Shown here: positions 19,488 through 26,616 of the stretch, one piece after another | How the letters are laid out: each line of letters opens with the position of its first letter | Numbering within the stretch: position 1 is the first letter of the stretch | IMG/VR virus record: IMGVR_UViG_3300009285_000836 | Span: 1-30,936 of that record | Source of the DNA: a virus | Reading direction: 5' to 3' (one strand) | DNA: 30,936 bases | Notes under the pieces: model-generated | The model's database searches: none | What the model saw: only the letters and a program-made list of their open reading frames with translations | Told to the model about the DNA's origin: nothing | Program-made: the position numbers and the translations under genes

Positions 19488-19725
19488 GACCCTCAACAAC
19501 CGCGTATTAGTAAAACCCGATCGCCAAGAGGAGAAGGTCGTGAGCGATATTATCATTGTAAGAGCAGGAGAGGAGAGACCGGTGAGTGGAGTGGTTATTT
19601 CAGGCAATGATACTGTGAAAGAGGGCGATAGGATTCTATTCTCAAAGTTCGGTTACGACGAGGTGGAAATAGACAATGAGAAATTATTTGTGGTGTCGGA
19701 GTTTAACATTCTAGGAATATTCTAA
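19480..19725 (+). CDS. GroES-like co-chaperonin
   Basis: An 81-residue protein that matches the GroES plan: NNRVLVKPDRQEEK at the start, a mobile-loop-like SDIIIVRAG in the place of the GGIVL loop, then GVVISGN, VKEGDRILFSKFGYDEVEID, and a closing FVVSEFNILGIF. GroES caps the GroEL chamber, and phages such as T4 (gp31) use their own version to fold the capsid protein. Here the gene lies directly before the portal and near the capsid gene, so the same use is likely. It is shorter than bacterial GroES (about 95 residues), mainly in the loop and dome parts. Confidence 0.8.
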   Translation: MFKTLNNRVLVKPDRQEEKVVSDIIIVRAGEERPVSGVVISGNDTVKEGDRILFSKFGYDEVEIDNEKLFVVSEFNILGIF

Positions 19726-19726
19726 T

Positions 19727-21508
19727 ATGAATGAACAAGACACGATTTTTGAGTACATAAAGAAGCAGGAGGCACTCTATCGCCTTCCAATACGCTTGAA
19801 TGACTCGTGGGACTGGTCAATGAGGAGTCATATTCAGACAACGGAACTCTATACAAACTCCCAAACGCTTTCACGCAAAACAGAGTTTGAACCGGTGAAG
19901 AACATCACCAAACCAATTCTCAATCTCCAACACCGCACGGAGGATATAGAATTAAAAGATGTTCAGATTTATGTAGATGATTCGGATAAATATCACTTAT
20001 CATTTCTTGTTAAAAAATACCATGACGATGTATTCGTAAGGGAGCACGACCTAGATACATTCTTTGATGAGTTGAACATCTCCCGTATTGATTTTGGGGG
20101 AGGGCTTTCAAAAAAACTCGTAACGGGACGGGAAGTCGTACCACTTCAGTCCATAATATTCTGCGACCAAACGGACCTTCTTTCAGGTCCGATAGGGATT
20201 AAACACTACTACTCCCCGGACCAATTGCAAGAAATGGAATCAAGGGGTTGGGGCGACACCGCAAAAGGAGCCACGCACACGATTGACGAGGTCATTACGC
20301 TTTCACGGGAAGAAAAGAAGGACGACAAGAATGGAACAATAACTAAAACTCCCGGGCGATATATTGAAGTATACGAAGTCCACGGGAACCTACCTAAAAG
20401 GTACGCTGACAAAACGGACACTTCAAATAAATACGAAACCCGTATCTTCATCTGCTGTTTCTACCAACCAAAGGACGCTACTGAACAAAAAGGGATAGTT
20501 CTCTATTCCGCGAAAGAAGCGAAGTCCCCATTTAAACTGATTAAGAGAGACCCCGTGTACGGACGCGCTCTCGGATTCGGCGGGGCGGAGGAAATATACG
20601 AACCCCAGGTCTGGGTCAACTACAACGAAAAGCGGAAGCTGGATATGTTGGACTCAGCATCCAAGACAATCATCCTTTCGGAAGACCCAGCGTTCACTAA
20701 AAAGAACAAGATTAACGAGATGGATAATTTGGAGGTTGCCGATATAGAAGCTGGGAAGAAGGCATACCAGATGGATACCTTTCCGAGGAATCTGAAACTC
20801 TTTGATGATGCAACGGCACAATGGGAAGCGCACGCACAACAGATGGGCGCGGCGAATGATTCTATTATGGGCGAGTCTCCGTCCGCTGGGACGCCATTCA
20901 AACTTCAAGAACTCGTCACGGCAGAATCCCACGGACTCCACGAGTACCGAAGGGGTCAGTACGCAAAACATATTGAGGAAATCTACAACGACGACTTTAT
21001 TCCTGAAATTATAAAGGAAATAACAAAAGGAGCGAAGTTCCTCTCCGAACTCTCATTGGAAGAATTACAGTACGTCACCGAGCGGGTGGTGACGAACATG
21101 GCAAATCAACGGATAAAAGAAATGGTACTTGCGGGTGAAACTCCCACATCCGAGGGAGTTGAACTCTTTAAGGAACTCATCACCGAGAACCTCAAGAAGA
21201 AAGGCAATAAGCATTTTATTGAGATTCTCGCCGGTGAGTTTAAGAACGCAAAACTTGCAGTAAAGGTCAGTGTCGCCGGGAAGTCAGAGAACCTCTCGCA
21301 GAGGGTAGATAAACTGGTGAACATCTTCAGGCAAATAGGAGCAAATCCCGCGATTCTACAGATTCCGTCAATGGGGGGGCTATTCAACCAAATTATTGAG
21401 GCATCCGGTCTTGACCCAGTAGACTTCAGCGCAATCACAAAGGAGCAAATTGCCGCGACACAGCCACAAGCCATACCATCAATGCAGGAACAGCCAGTCG
21501 CGGCTTAA
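19727..21508 (+). CDS. Portal protein
   Basis: A 593-residue protein placed between terminase and scaffold/capsid genes. The N-terminal half is a mixed fold with SWDWSMRSHIQTTELYTNSQ and ending VWVNYNEKRKLDMLDSA (the long stem-helix region). The DAETAQ-like AQWEAHAQQMGAANDSIMGE and the ATS-like GTPFKLQELVTAESHG are typical of the portal crown. The C-terminal 100 residues are helical and end in a Pro/Gln tail (IAATQPQAIPSMQEQPVAA). It forms the dodecameric ring through which DNA enters. Identification is by length, context and helical pattern, and the size fits short-tailed-phage portals. Confidence 0.8.
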   Translation: MNEQDTIFEYIKKQEALYRLPIRLNDSWDWSMRSHIQTTELYTNSQTLSRKTEFEPVKNITKPILNLQHRTEDIELKDVQIYVDDSDKYHLSFLVKKYHDDVFVREHDLDTFFDELNISRIDFGGGLSKKLVTGREVVPLQSIIFCDQTDLLSGPIGIKHYYSPDQLQEMESRGWGDTAKGATHTIDEVITLSREEKKDDKNGTITKTPGRYIEVYEVHGNLPKRYADKTDTSNKYETRIFICCFYQPKDATEQKGIVLYSAKEAKSPFKLIKRDPVYGRALGFGGAEEIYEPQVWVNYNEKRKLDMLDSASKTIILSEDPAFTKKNKINEMDNLEVADIEAGKKAYQMDTFPRNLKLFDDATAQWEAHAQQMGAANDSIMGESPSAGTPFKLQELVTAESHGLHEYRRGQYAKHIEEIYNDDFIPEIIKEITKGAKFLSELSLEELQYVTERVVTNMANQRIKEMVLAGETPTSEGVELFKELITENLKKKGNKHFIEILAGEFKNAKLAVKVSVAGKSENLSQRVDKLVNIFRQIGANPAILQIPSMGGLFNQIIEASGLDPVDFSAITKEQIAATQPQAIPSMQEQPVAA

Positions 21509-21511
21509 TCT

Positions 21512-21760
21512 ATGGATGAAAAGAACCAAATCCTCCGAATGATAGCTGACAATCCTCTCCTTTTTGACGCCCTCAAAGAACTCGTTGAGAGCCGATTCAG
21601 AGAGAACAGAGATGATGATTCTGGGTATACCGACGAACGGCTGGGACAGATGTACAGAGCGCAGATAACGGGGCTTCGGGAGGTCCGAGCGGCATGGAAA
21701 GAAATCTCCAACTTCAAAACGAAAGAGAACGTCGGAGAGAGGGTAAACCGGGCACGATGA
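21512..21760 (+). CDS. Small helical protein after portal (82 residues)
   Basis: MDEKNQILRMIADNPLLFDA then ALKELVESRF and RAAWKEISNFKTKENVGERVNRAR. It is all helical. The ending RVNRAR-stop is the same as that of TerL and lies in the 22-bp repeat. It may act as a small head-completion or scaffold-type peptide; no family is recognised. Confidence 0.6.
   Translation: MDEKNQILRMIADNPLLFDALKELVESRFRENRDDDSGYTDERLGQMYRAQITGLREVRAAWKEISNFKTKENVGERVNRAR
21739..21760 (+). repeat. 22-bp direct repeat, copy 2
   Basis: Identical to 18857-18878 and in the same reading frame relation to the preceding gene. Confidence 0.9.
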
Positions 21761-21765
21761 AATAC

Positions 21766-21812
21766 TTATGCACAGCCCACACAATTACCACTTGACAGAT
21801 GTGCTGTATAAT
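21766..21812 (+). promoter_or_regulatory. Promoter cassette, copy 2
   Basis: TTATGCACA (21766-21774, DnaA-box-like), CTTGACAGAT (21791-21800) and TATAAT (21807-21812). The TTGACA is only nine bases from the TATAAT, so it is not a normal -35. The predicted start near 21819 lies at the ATG of the 25-residue gene. The parts repeat those at 18971-19021. Confidence 0.5.
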
Positions 21813-21820
21813 ATACGCCA

Positions 21821-21898
21821 TGAAACACGCGCAACACAAAATGAAGAAATCAACGGTTAAGGTAATGTCCAAACAGATGGGCAAAAAGGTGAAATAGA
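21821..21898 (+). CDS. Lys-rich micro-protein (25 residues)
   Basis: MKHAQHKMKKSTVKVMSKQM then GKKVK. It is highly basic. It starts at a predicted transcript 5' end. It is similar in character to the basic peptides at 17047 and 22518, which may bind nucleic acid in or around the head. Confidence 0.5.
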
Positions 21899-21919
21899 TT
21901 ACTAGTTAATTATTAACGT

Positions 21920-22498
21920 ATGACTCTACAAAAATCACTACTATACGGTTCAACACTCGCGCTCGTGCTCGCAATAATGTATTTATTCGGTGTTCATACA
22001 ATGATAGCTCGCGCGTCTATTTCGGTATTCTCGCCCTCAAATTGTTACACGGCGGCGGCGACATCAACACTAACGTACATGACACCCGGAACAGCAACGA
22101 CGACCAAATCGTGTGCCCTCGGTCTTGAGGGAGCGCACACGGCGGTTGTAGAAGTTCAGGTAAACGCCTCTTCAACATCCTCCGTGTTCAATACTTACAT
22201 TGAGGAATCTATGGACAATCTTGACTGGTATCCAGTTCAAGAAGCCACGTCCAGTATCCCGTTCGTTCTCACGACTCGTCCTTACGCAACGTTCACCTTC
22301 GCATCTTCAACGATTGGAGGCACTGCGTCAGGGGTGTCAAGCAATCGGCTTGGAGTAAATGGAACGGACAACCGCAACCACTACACGCTTAATGTCCCTG
22401 TCAGGATGAAGTACGTCCGCGTCTTCACCGCCCTCGGACTAGGAGGAACGAATGGTGGTGTGTGGATGCAGATTATTCCCCGTCAAGATATAAATTAA
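21920..22498 (+). CDS. Membrane-anchored Ser/Thr-rich protein in the virion gene cluster
   Basis: A 192-residue protein with a membrane/signal segment at 6-30 (SLLYGSTLALVLAIMYLF region). It is followed by a Ser/Thr/Ala-rich beta protein (YTAAATSTLTYMTPGTATTT and ASSTSSVFNTYIEESMDNLDW) ending MQIIPRQDIN. The mature part looks like a beta-sandwich. Ser/Thr-rich exported proteins of this style are common in candidate-phyla bacteria. In the phage it could be a decoration or surface protein. No family is recognised. Confidence 0.6.
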   Translation: MTLQKSLLYGSTLALVLAIMYLFGVHTMIARASISVFSPSNCYTAAATSTLTYMTPGTATTTKSCALGLEGAHTAVVEVQVNASSTSSVFNTYIEESMDNLDWYPVQEATSSIPFVLTTRPYATFTFASSTIGGTASGVSSNRLGVNGTDNRNHYTLNVPVRMKYVRVFTALGLGGTNGGVWMQIIPRQDIN

Positions 22499-22517
22499 CA
22501 AATTAACTTACACTTAT

Positions 22518-22649
22518 ATGAGCGTATATTCAGCAAAACTCCCCTCTCTCCGCGACAAACTCGCGGCACAGGAACGGGACGTGAAGGCAGAGCTTGAGGC
22601 GGAATTGAAAGCAGTCAAGGGTGCGAAGAAGCGGGCGGGCAAGAAATAA
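22518..22649 (+). CDS. Small Lys/Glu coiled-coil protein (43 residues)
   Basis: MSVYSAKLPSLRDKLAAQER, then DVKAELEAELKAVKGAKKRAGKK. A single amphipathic helix with a basic end. It lies between two membrane-anchored virion-cluster proteins. The function is unknown; helical peptides like this may guide assembly. Confidence 0.55.
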   Translation: MSVYSAKLPSLRDKLAAQERDVKAELEAELKAVKGAKKRAGKK

Positions 22650-22666
22650 TCATTAACATCATTATT

Positions 22667-23200
22667 ATGAAAAACAATCTTATCATCATCGGAATCGCAG
22701 TTGTTCTTTCAGTTGTTCTTTCAGGAATACTGACTAAGCCAGTGCAGACAGTTGTTGAACGAACAGTTGGTAGTGCGTCCAGCCCATCAGTGATTGACGG
22801 ATGTATGGATGTGAATGGGATGGTAACGTGTTCGTACAGTACGGCGACTACGCTGACTTCGGTGGGAGTTGCGTCAAGCACTGCGTGTTCGTTCCGCTCG
22901 CCCTCGGCAACAAGTACACTCGTGTATGCAAGCTACAAAGTCGCGTCCACCTCGGCGACCGCAACCTATTTGGAAATAGGTAAAGGAACGAGCTACTTCT
23001 CAACGACGACGTTACTTGCCTCAGGCACTATATCGGCAGACGTGAAAGGAACGTTCTACACAGTAGCAACCACAACCTCTTCGGGAGGTTCAACAGTTGA
23101 TGGCGCGTTCACAATCACGCCGAGTAACTGGGTTGTCTTCAGGACAGGAGGCTCTCTACAGACAGGTGGAGTTTGCAAAGCGGAGTTCATCGTCAACTAA
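22667..23200 (+). CDS. Second membrane-anchored Ser/Thr-rich protein
   Basis: A 177-residue protein. N-terminal anchor MKNNLIIIGIAVVLSVVLSG, then TKPVQTVVERTVGS and a beta-rich Ser/Thr body (SATSTLVYASYKVASTSATA, TVATTTSSGGSTVDGAFTIT) with cysteines near 46, 50, 74 and 171. The layout is that of the 21920 protein. Both lie between portal and capsid genes, so they are probably made late and may sit on the virion or in the cell envelope. The function is unknown. Confidence 0.6.
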   Translation: MKNNLIIIGIAVVLSVVLSGILTKPVQTVVERTVGSASSPSVIDGCMDVNGMVTCSYSTATTLTSVGVASSTACSFRSPSATSTLVYASYKVASTSATATYLEIGKGTSYFSTTTLLASGTISADVKGTFYTVATTTSSGGSTVDGAFTITPSNWVVFRTGGSLQTGGVCKAEFIVN

Positions 23201-23304
23201 CACACACGGTTCTCAGTCCGTCCAAAATTGTCGGAATAGAGGGAAAGTTCTCAGTCTTACCCCTATGAGTCTTTATTAAAAATTGTACCAACCCACTATC
23301 ATTT

Positions 23305-23871
23305 ATGGAGGAAAATACGAATGAAGCACCAGTAGTAGAGGAAGCGGAGGAAGTGGAAACTCCCGAAGCCGACCTTACTCCTGAAACTGACTGGGAAGCG
23401 GAAGCCAAGAAAGCGCGTGGCATCGCTCAGAGACTTCGCACCAAGCTTACAAAAGCTGAGGAAAAGAAGAAGGAAGTGGTCGTACCGACTACTGAACCAG
23501 TCAAGGAGACGCAGAAAACAGGCGAACTACACGAAACGCAACTTGATTATCTTGACTTAAAAGGAGTGACCGAAGGTGAAGACATTGATGTTATCCAGAA
23601 AGTGATGCAACGAACGGGTCAAACTGTTCGGCAGGCACTCAAAGATGACTATGTAGTCACCAAACTCGCCGCTCTCAAAGCCGAAAGAGATGTCAAGTCT
23701 GCTACACCAAGTTCCACGAGGCGTTCTGGCGCATCGACAAATGATATTGATTACTGGAAAGCCAAGTTTGAACAAGACGGTACGCTCCCTGACGATTTTG
23801 AACTGCGGGCAAAAGTCGTAGATTCAAAATACGATACACTGAGCAACAATAAACCCGCTTGGCGTAGATAA
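23305..23871 (+). CDS. Scaffold-like head assembly protein
   Basis: A 188-residue protein placed directly before the capsid gene, as scaffold genes are. The first 35 residues are very acidic (EENTNEAPVVEEAEEVETPE). They are followed by a charged helical part (EAEAKKARGIAQRLRTKLTKAEEKKKEV) and a second helical part (VIQKVMQRTGQTVRQALKDD). The C-terminus (DYWKAKFEQDGTLPDDFELR) may contact the capsid protein. No protease gene is seen in the window. The acidic-helical character and position are the evidence. Confidence 0.7.
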   Translation: MEENTNEAPVVEEAEEVETPEADLTPETDWEAEAKKARGIAQRLRTKLTKAEEKKKEVVVPTTEPVKETQKTGELHETQLDYLDLKGVTEGEDIDVIQKVMQRTGQTVRQALKDDYVVTKLAALKAERDVKSATPSSTRRSGASTNDIDYWKAKFEQDGTLPDDFELRAKVVDSKYDTLSNNKPAWRR

Positions 23872-23878
23872 TTTCTAC

Positions 23879-23909
23879 TATTTCGCTTGGTTATACATCA
23901 AGTGAAATA
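23879..23909 (+). promoter_or_regulatory. Hairpin directly before the capsid gene start
   Basis: TATTTCGCTTG (23879-23889) pairs with CAAGTGAAATA (23899-23909), 11 bp with one G-U, loop of nine. It ends two bases before the ATG and covers the place of the ribosome site. It could control capsid translation or protect the capsid mRNA 5' end after processing. Confidence 0.55.
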
Positions 23910-23911
23910 CA

Positions 23912-24817
23912 ATGGCACTAAATACAGCCGCATACCAACAGGTATGGGACACAAAGTTAGCGCAACGACTTGATAAGCCGACAAACTGGAAAGATACTTG
24001 CAAAGTCCTTTACACGGACACACAGGTAACGAATCTTCCCTATATCGGTACGTCAGGTGAACCGGCACTCGCCACACTTTCCGCTTCGGCGGCAGGACGC
24101 GACCTCACCGCCGTTGTCACCTTCAAAGCAATTACGATGGCGACCGACACGCTGTCGGTTGTTACCACGGAGTTCGTGTCTGAATACATGGATTACGCCG
24201 ACCAGGCGCAGTCCAAGTATGTCAAATACGCCGACATGGGCGCATTGCTTGGGAAGAAGGTTGACGAACGTGTAGAGGCACTCGTTATGGCGAATCATGG
24301 TGCTTGGACAAACTTCGGTGATACGGGTGGCGCAGTCCTCGGACTCGCAGACACCGCGTTCACCGTTGATGCCAACAACGTTGATGATGTCATTAAAGGA
24401 ATTATAGAGCAGATTCAGACCGCAAATGGTTTTGACCTCTATAAGCAGAATGGCGGATTCATCGTGTGGCGTCCGGCAGATTGGACGAAGCTCGTTACCT
24501 TCATGCAGGCAAACGGCTTCACGTTCGCCGATGAGGCACTTCGTGATGGCGGGCGAGGACGGATTGGAAAAGAGACACAGGGTCTCTACCACTACATCTC
24601 AACCCAGCACACCGCGAATCACCTCATGGCAGGCGTTCGTGGCGTTCAGGTTCTCGGACTCATGGCCGCTACGTTTGGGAAGACCTATATCACAGAAACA
24701 CCTCCGTCAACAACGGCAGGCATGCTCTCTGGTACGGGTATTCACACTCGTATTGACTACGGGTTCACTGTGCAGACCAACGTTCTACCGGTCATCTTCG
24801 ACGTGAGAGTCAACTAA
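23912..24817 (+). CDS. Major capsid protein (HK97 fold, N4-gp56-like)
   Basis: A 301-residue protein that begins MALNTAAYQQVWDTKLAQRL and goes on with KPTNWKDTCKVLYTDTQV. The middle holds FVSEYMDYADQAQSKYVKYA, VMANHGAWTNFGDTGG and NVDDVIKGIIEQIQTANG. The core FIVWRPADWTKLVTFMQANG and a HYISTQHTANHLMAGV...VLGLMAATFGK block are typical of capsid proteins from metagenomic short-tailed phages. It builds the head shell. It follows the scaffold gene, and the GroES-like protein may help fold it. The length is normal for HK97-fold capsids without a large N-terminal delta domain. Confidence 0.85.
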   Translation: MALNTAAYQQVWDTKLAQRLDKPTNWKDTCKVLYTDTQVTNLPYIGTSGEPALATLSASAAGRDLTAVVTFKAITMATDTLSVVTTEFVSEYMDYADQAQSKYVKYADMGALLGKKVDERVEALVMANHGAWTNFGDTGGAVLGLADTAFTVDANNVDDVIKGIIEQIQTANGFDLYKQNGGFIVWRPADWTKLVTFMQANGFTFADEALRDGGRGRIGKETQGLYHYISTQHTANHLMAGVRGVQVLGLMAATFGKTYITETPPSTTAGMLSGTGIHTRIDYGFTVQTNVLPVIFDVRVN

Positions 24818-24860
24818 CGTTGTCGCTCATCCCCCTCTTTCAACTCTTGGAAGGTGGGAT

Positions 24861-25448
24861 ATGGGAAAACAACATAAAAAAGTCATCATAGCAATTCCTT
24901 GTCAGGATACGATAAAATCGCGCACGACATTCTCGCTTGTCCACGCCTCCCTTAATGCCTCACTTTCTCTTACATGTGAAATAGACATGCTCCTCCGAAT
25001 GGGGTGTGATTTAATTGGCGCACGAAACGGACTGGTGAAAGAAGCCATCGCCCGAAAAGGAACGCACATACTTTTTGTAGACTCTGATATGTATTTCCCC
25101 CCCGACGCAATCAAAAAACTTGTAGAACAGGATAGGGATATTGTTGGAGCTTCGTATAACTTTCGCTCTCTCCCATTGAAATCCACAGCATTTCCATTGG
25201 ATAAAATTGACCCCGTAACCGCAGACGAGCCGTTCAAATGCGAAGCTCTGGGAACTGGGTTTTTACTCATCAAATTGTCGGTGTTTGATAAAATCCCCGC
25301 TCCGTGGTTTCAGTTCGCAAGGGGCGCGGACCAAGAAATGGTTTACGGAGAAGATGTGTGGTTTTGCAAACAGGCGGTCAAGGCGGGATATGAGATATGG
25401 GCAGACCCCACAATTGGGATAAAGCACTGTGGCGAGTATTTATTTTGA
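24861..25448 (+). CDS. Glycosyltransferase-like (GT-A) protein
   Basis: A 195-residue protein. VIIAIPCQDTIKSRTTFSL begins the Rossmann-like fold. ILFVDSDMYFPPDAIKKLV contains the DxD motif (Asp-Ser-Asp) that binds the sugar nucleotide and metal in GT-A enzymes. EALGTGFLLIKLSVFDKIPAP and GEDVWFCKQAVKAGYEIWADP match the acceptor-side part (the Glu-Asp is the usual catalytic position). Such phage enzymes glycosylate virion or host surface molecules. The gene directly follows the capsid gene, so the capsid or a virion surface protein may be the acceptor; that is inference. Confidence 0.75.
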   Translation: MGKQHKKVIIAIPCQDTIKSRTTFSLVHASLNASLSLTCEIDMLLRMGCDLIGARNGLVKEAIARKGTHILFVDSDMYFPPDAIKKLVEQDRDIVGASYNFRSLPLKSTAFPLDKIDPVTADEPFKCEALGTGFLLIKLSVFDKIPAPWFQFARGADQEMVYGEDVWFCKQAVKAGYEIWADPTIGIKHCGEYLF

Positions 25449-25449
25449 T

Positions 25450-25542
25450 ATGAACAACCTCACAACCAGAGTCGGGGACACCACAAAAGTAGCGTGGTTG
25501 CGAAAACTAGTGTCTCCCACCTTGCTTATGAGTAACAACTAA
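25450..25542 (+). CDS. Micro-ORF (30 residues)
   Basis: MNNLTTRVGDTTKVAWLRKL followed by VSPTLLMSNN. It fits exactly into the gap between the glycosyltransferase and adaptor genes (one base after the former's stop, three before the latter's start). It may be a real small protein, without a known function. Confidence 0.4.
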   Translation: MNNLTTRVGDTTKVAWLRKLVSPTLLMSNN

Positions 25543-25545
25543 CTT

Positions 25546-26271
25546 ATGGTCTTCTCCGATGCAACACTCAACCAAGGTATCGTCCAGCAAGTACGCTCTT
25601 TAATGCGCGTTGATTCTACGCAGTGGTCGACGGCAAAGATTGTTGCTTCAGTAAACAACTGGCTTGATACGGTTACTGGCTACGCTATTGGGGCTGATAA
25701 ACGATTTCAATGGGACGATACAAATCATAGTGCACTCCCCGAAGGAACGACCAACCTCGTAGCAAACCAGTCAGACTACTCATTCCTCACCGACCAACAA
25801 GGGAACACCATCTTAACTCTCATAAGAATTGAAATGCTTGGCGAGACAGGCGGAACGAACTGGACTGTGCTTAAACCCTTTGACCAATCGGAATACGAAA
25901 ATGAATCATTAAACTTGTATCAAGTAACGACAGGAATACCCCTCTTTTACGACAAGATTGCCGACAACATCATCCGTCTTTATCCAAAACCCAGTATCTC
26001 GGTTACTTCGGGACTGAAGTTCTCGTTCCAGCGTTCCCCCTCGTATTTCACTGCATCGGACACGACCAAACAACCGGGTGTAGCCCCAACTCTACACAGA
26101 GGATTTGTCATTGCATCTGCCTATGACGGGGCATTAACCCTCGGGCTTGAAAACCTCCAAGCCCTTGCAGTAGAAAGGGCGGCAGAGGAAAATAAAATGG
26201 TCGCGTACTTCGCAAACCGTAGTAACGATGAGAGAAGTATTCTGAAAATGAAGCCCATCCGCTTCCGCTAA
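25546..26271 (+). CDS. Head-tail adaptor-like protein
   Basis: A 241-residue protein. The start VQQVRSLMRVDSTQWSTAKI with VASVNNWLDTVTGYA gives an N-terminal helical bundle, the middle is beta (SDYSFLTDQQGNTILTLIRI), and the end PTLHRGFVIASAYDGALTLG is a helical part, with NKMVAYFANRSNDERSILKM. The same arrangement is seen in adaptor/tail-tubular-A-type connectors of short-tailed phages, which attach to the portal ring. The role is inferred from this layout and from the position between capsid and tail genes. Confidence 0.55.
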   Translation: MVFSDATLNQGIVQQVRSLMRVDSTQWSTAKIVASVNNWLDTVTGYAIGADKRFQWDDTNHSALPEGTTNLVANQSDYSFLTDQQGNTILTLIRIEMLGETGGTNWTVLKPFDQSEYENESLNLYQVTTGIPLFYDKIADNIIRLYPKPSISVTSGLKFSFQRSPSYFTASDTTKQPGVAPTLHRGFVIASAYDGALTLGLENLQALAVERAAEENKMVAYFANRSNDERSILKMKPIRFR

Positions 26272-26274
26272 TTT

Positions 26275-26616
26275 ATGATTAACACACCTAAAAAAACACT
26301 TGGGGACTACACCTTTGATGAGGTGGGTACTTTCAGCGTAGAACAACTTGCTGGAGTATCCTTTGACCGACAGTTCTCTCCCCTCACAAATGTCGCAAGG
26401 GATTTATCTCAACTAACGTGGGAGAACATCACTACTACTTGGAGTAGCGAGACACACACTTGGGGCAGTAGCATCTCGGATATGACCAACACGGCAGTCA
26501 AAAGTCTTGGAAGCTACACCTTTGACGAAATCGGAACCTTCAGCATTGACCAAGTAGACGGGCATCCGATGGATAGCCAGTTCAGCCCACTTACAAATAC
26601 CAGTAAACCAATATGA
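26275..26616 (+). CDS. Protein with two 33-residue internal repeats
   Basis: A 113-residue protein. Residues 7-39 and 76-108 are the same unit: K-(T/S)-L-G-x-YTFDE-(V/I)-GTFS-(V/I)-x-Q, a variable step, then D-x-QFSPLTN. The linker between them is Thr/Trp-rich (TWENITTTWSSETHTWGSSI). Each repeat looks like a beta-hairpin module. Its stop overlaps the next start by four bases. It probably forms part of the tail or a fibre, placed between adaptor and collar genes. No family is recognised. Confidence 0.6.
   Translation: MINTPKKTLGDYTFDEVGTFSVEQLAGVSFDRQFSPLTNVARDLSQLTWENITTTWSSETHTWGSSISDMTNTAVKSLGSYTFDEIGTFSIDQVDGHPMDSQFSPLTNTSKPI

Noticed and set aside
24053-24592. Minus-strand ORF of 179 codons in the capsid gene
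   Set aside because: Antisense shadow of the well supported capsid frame.
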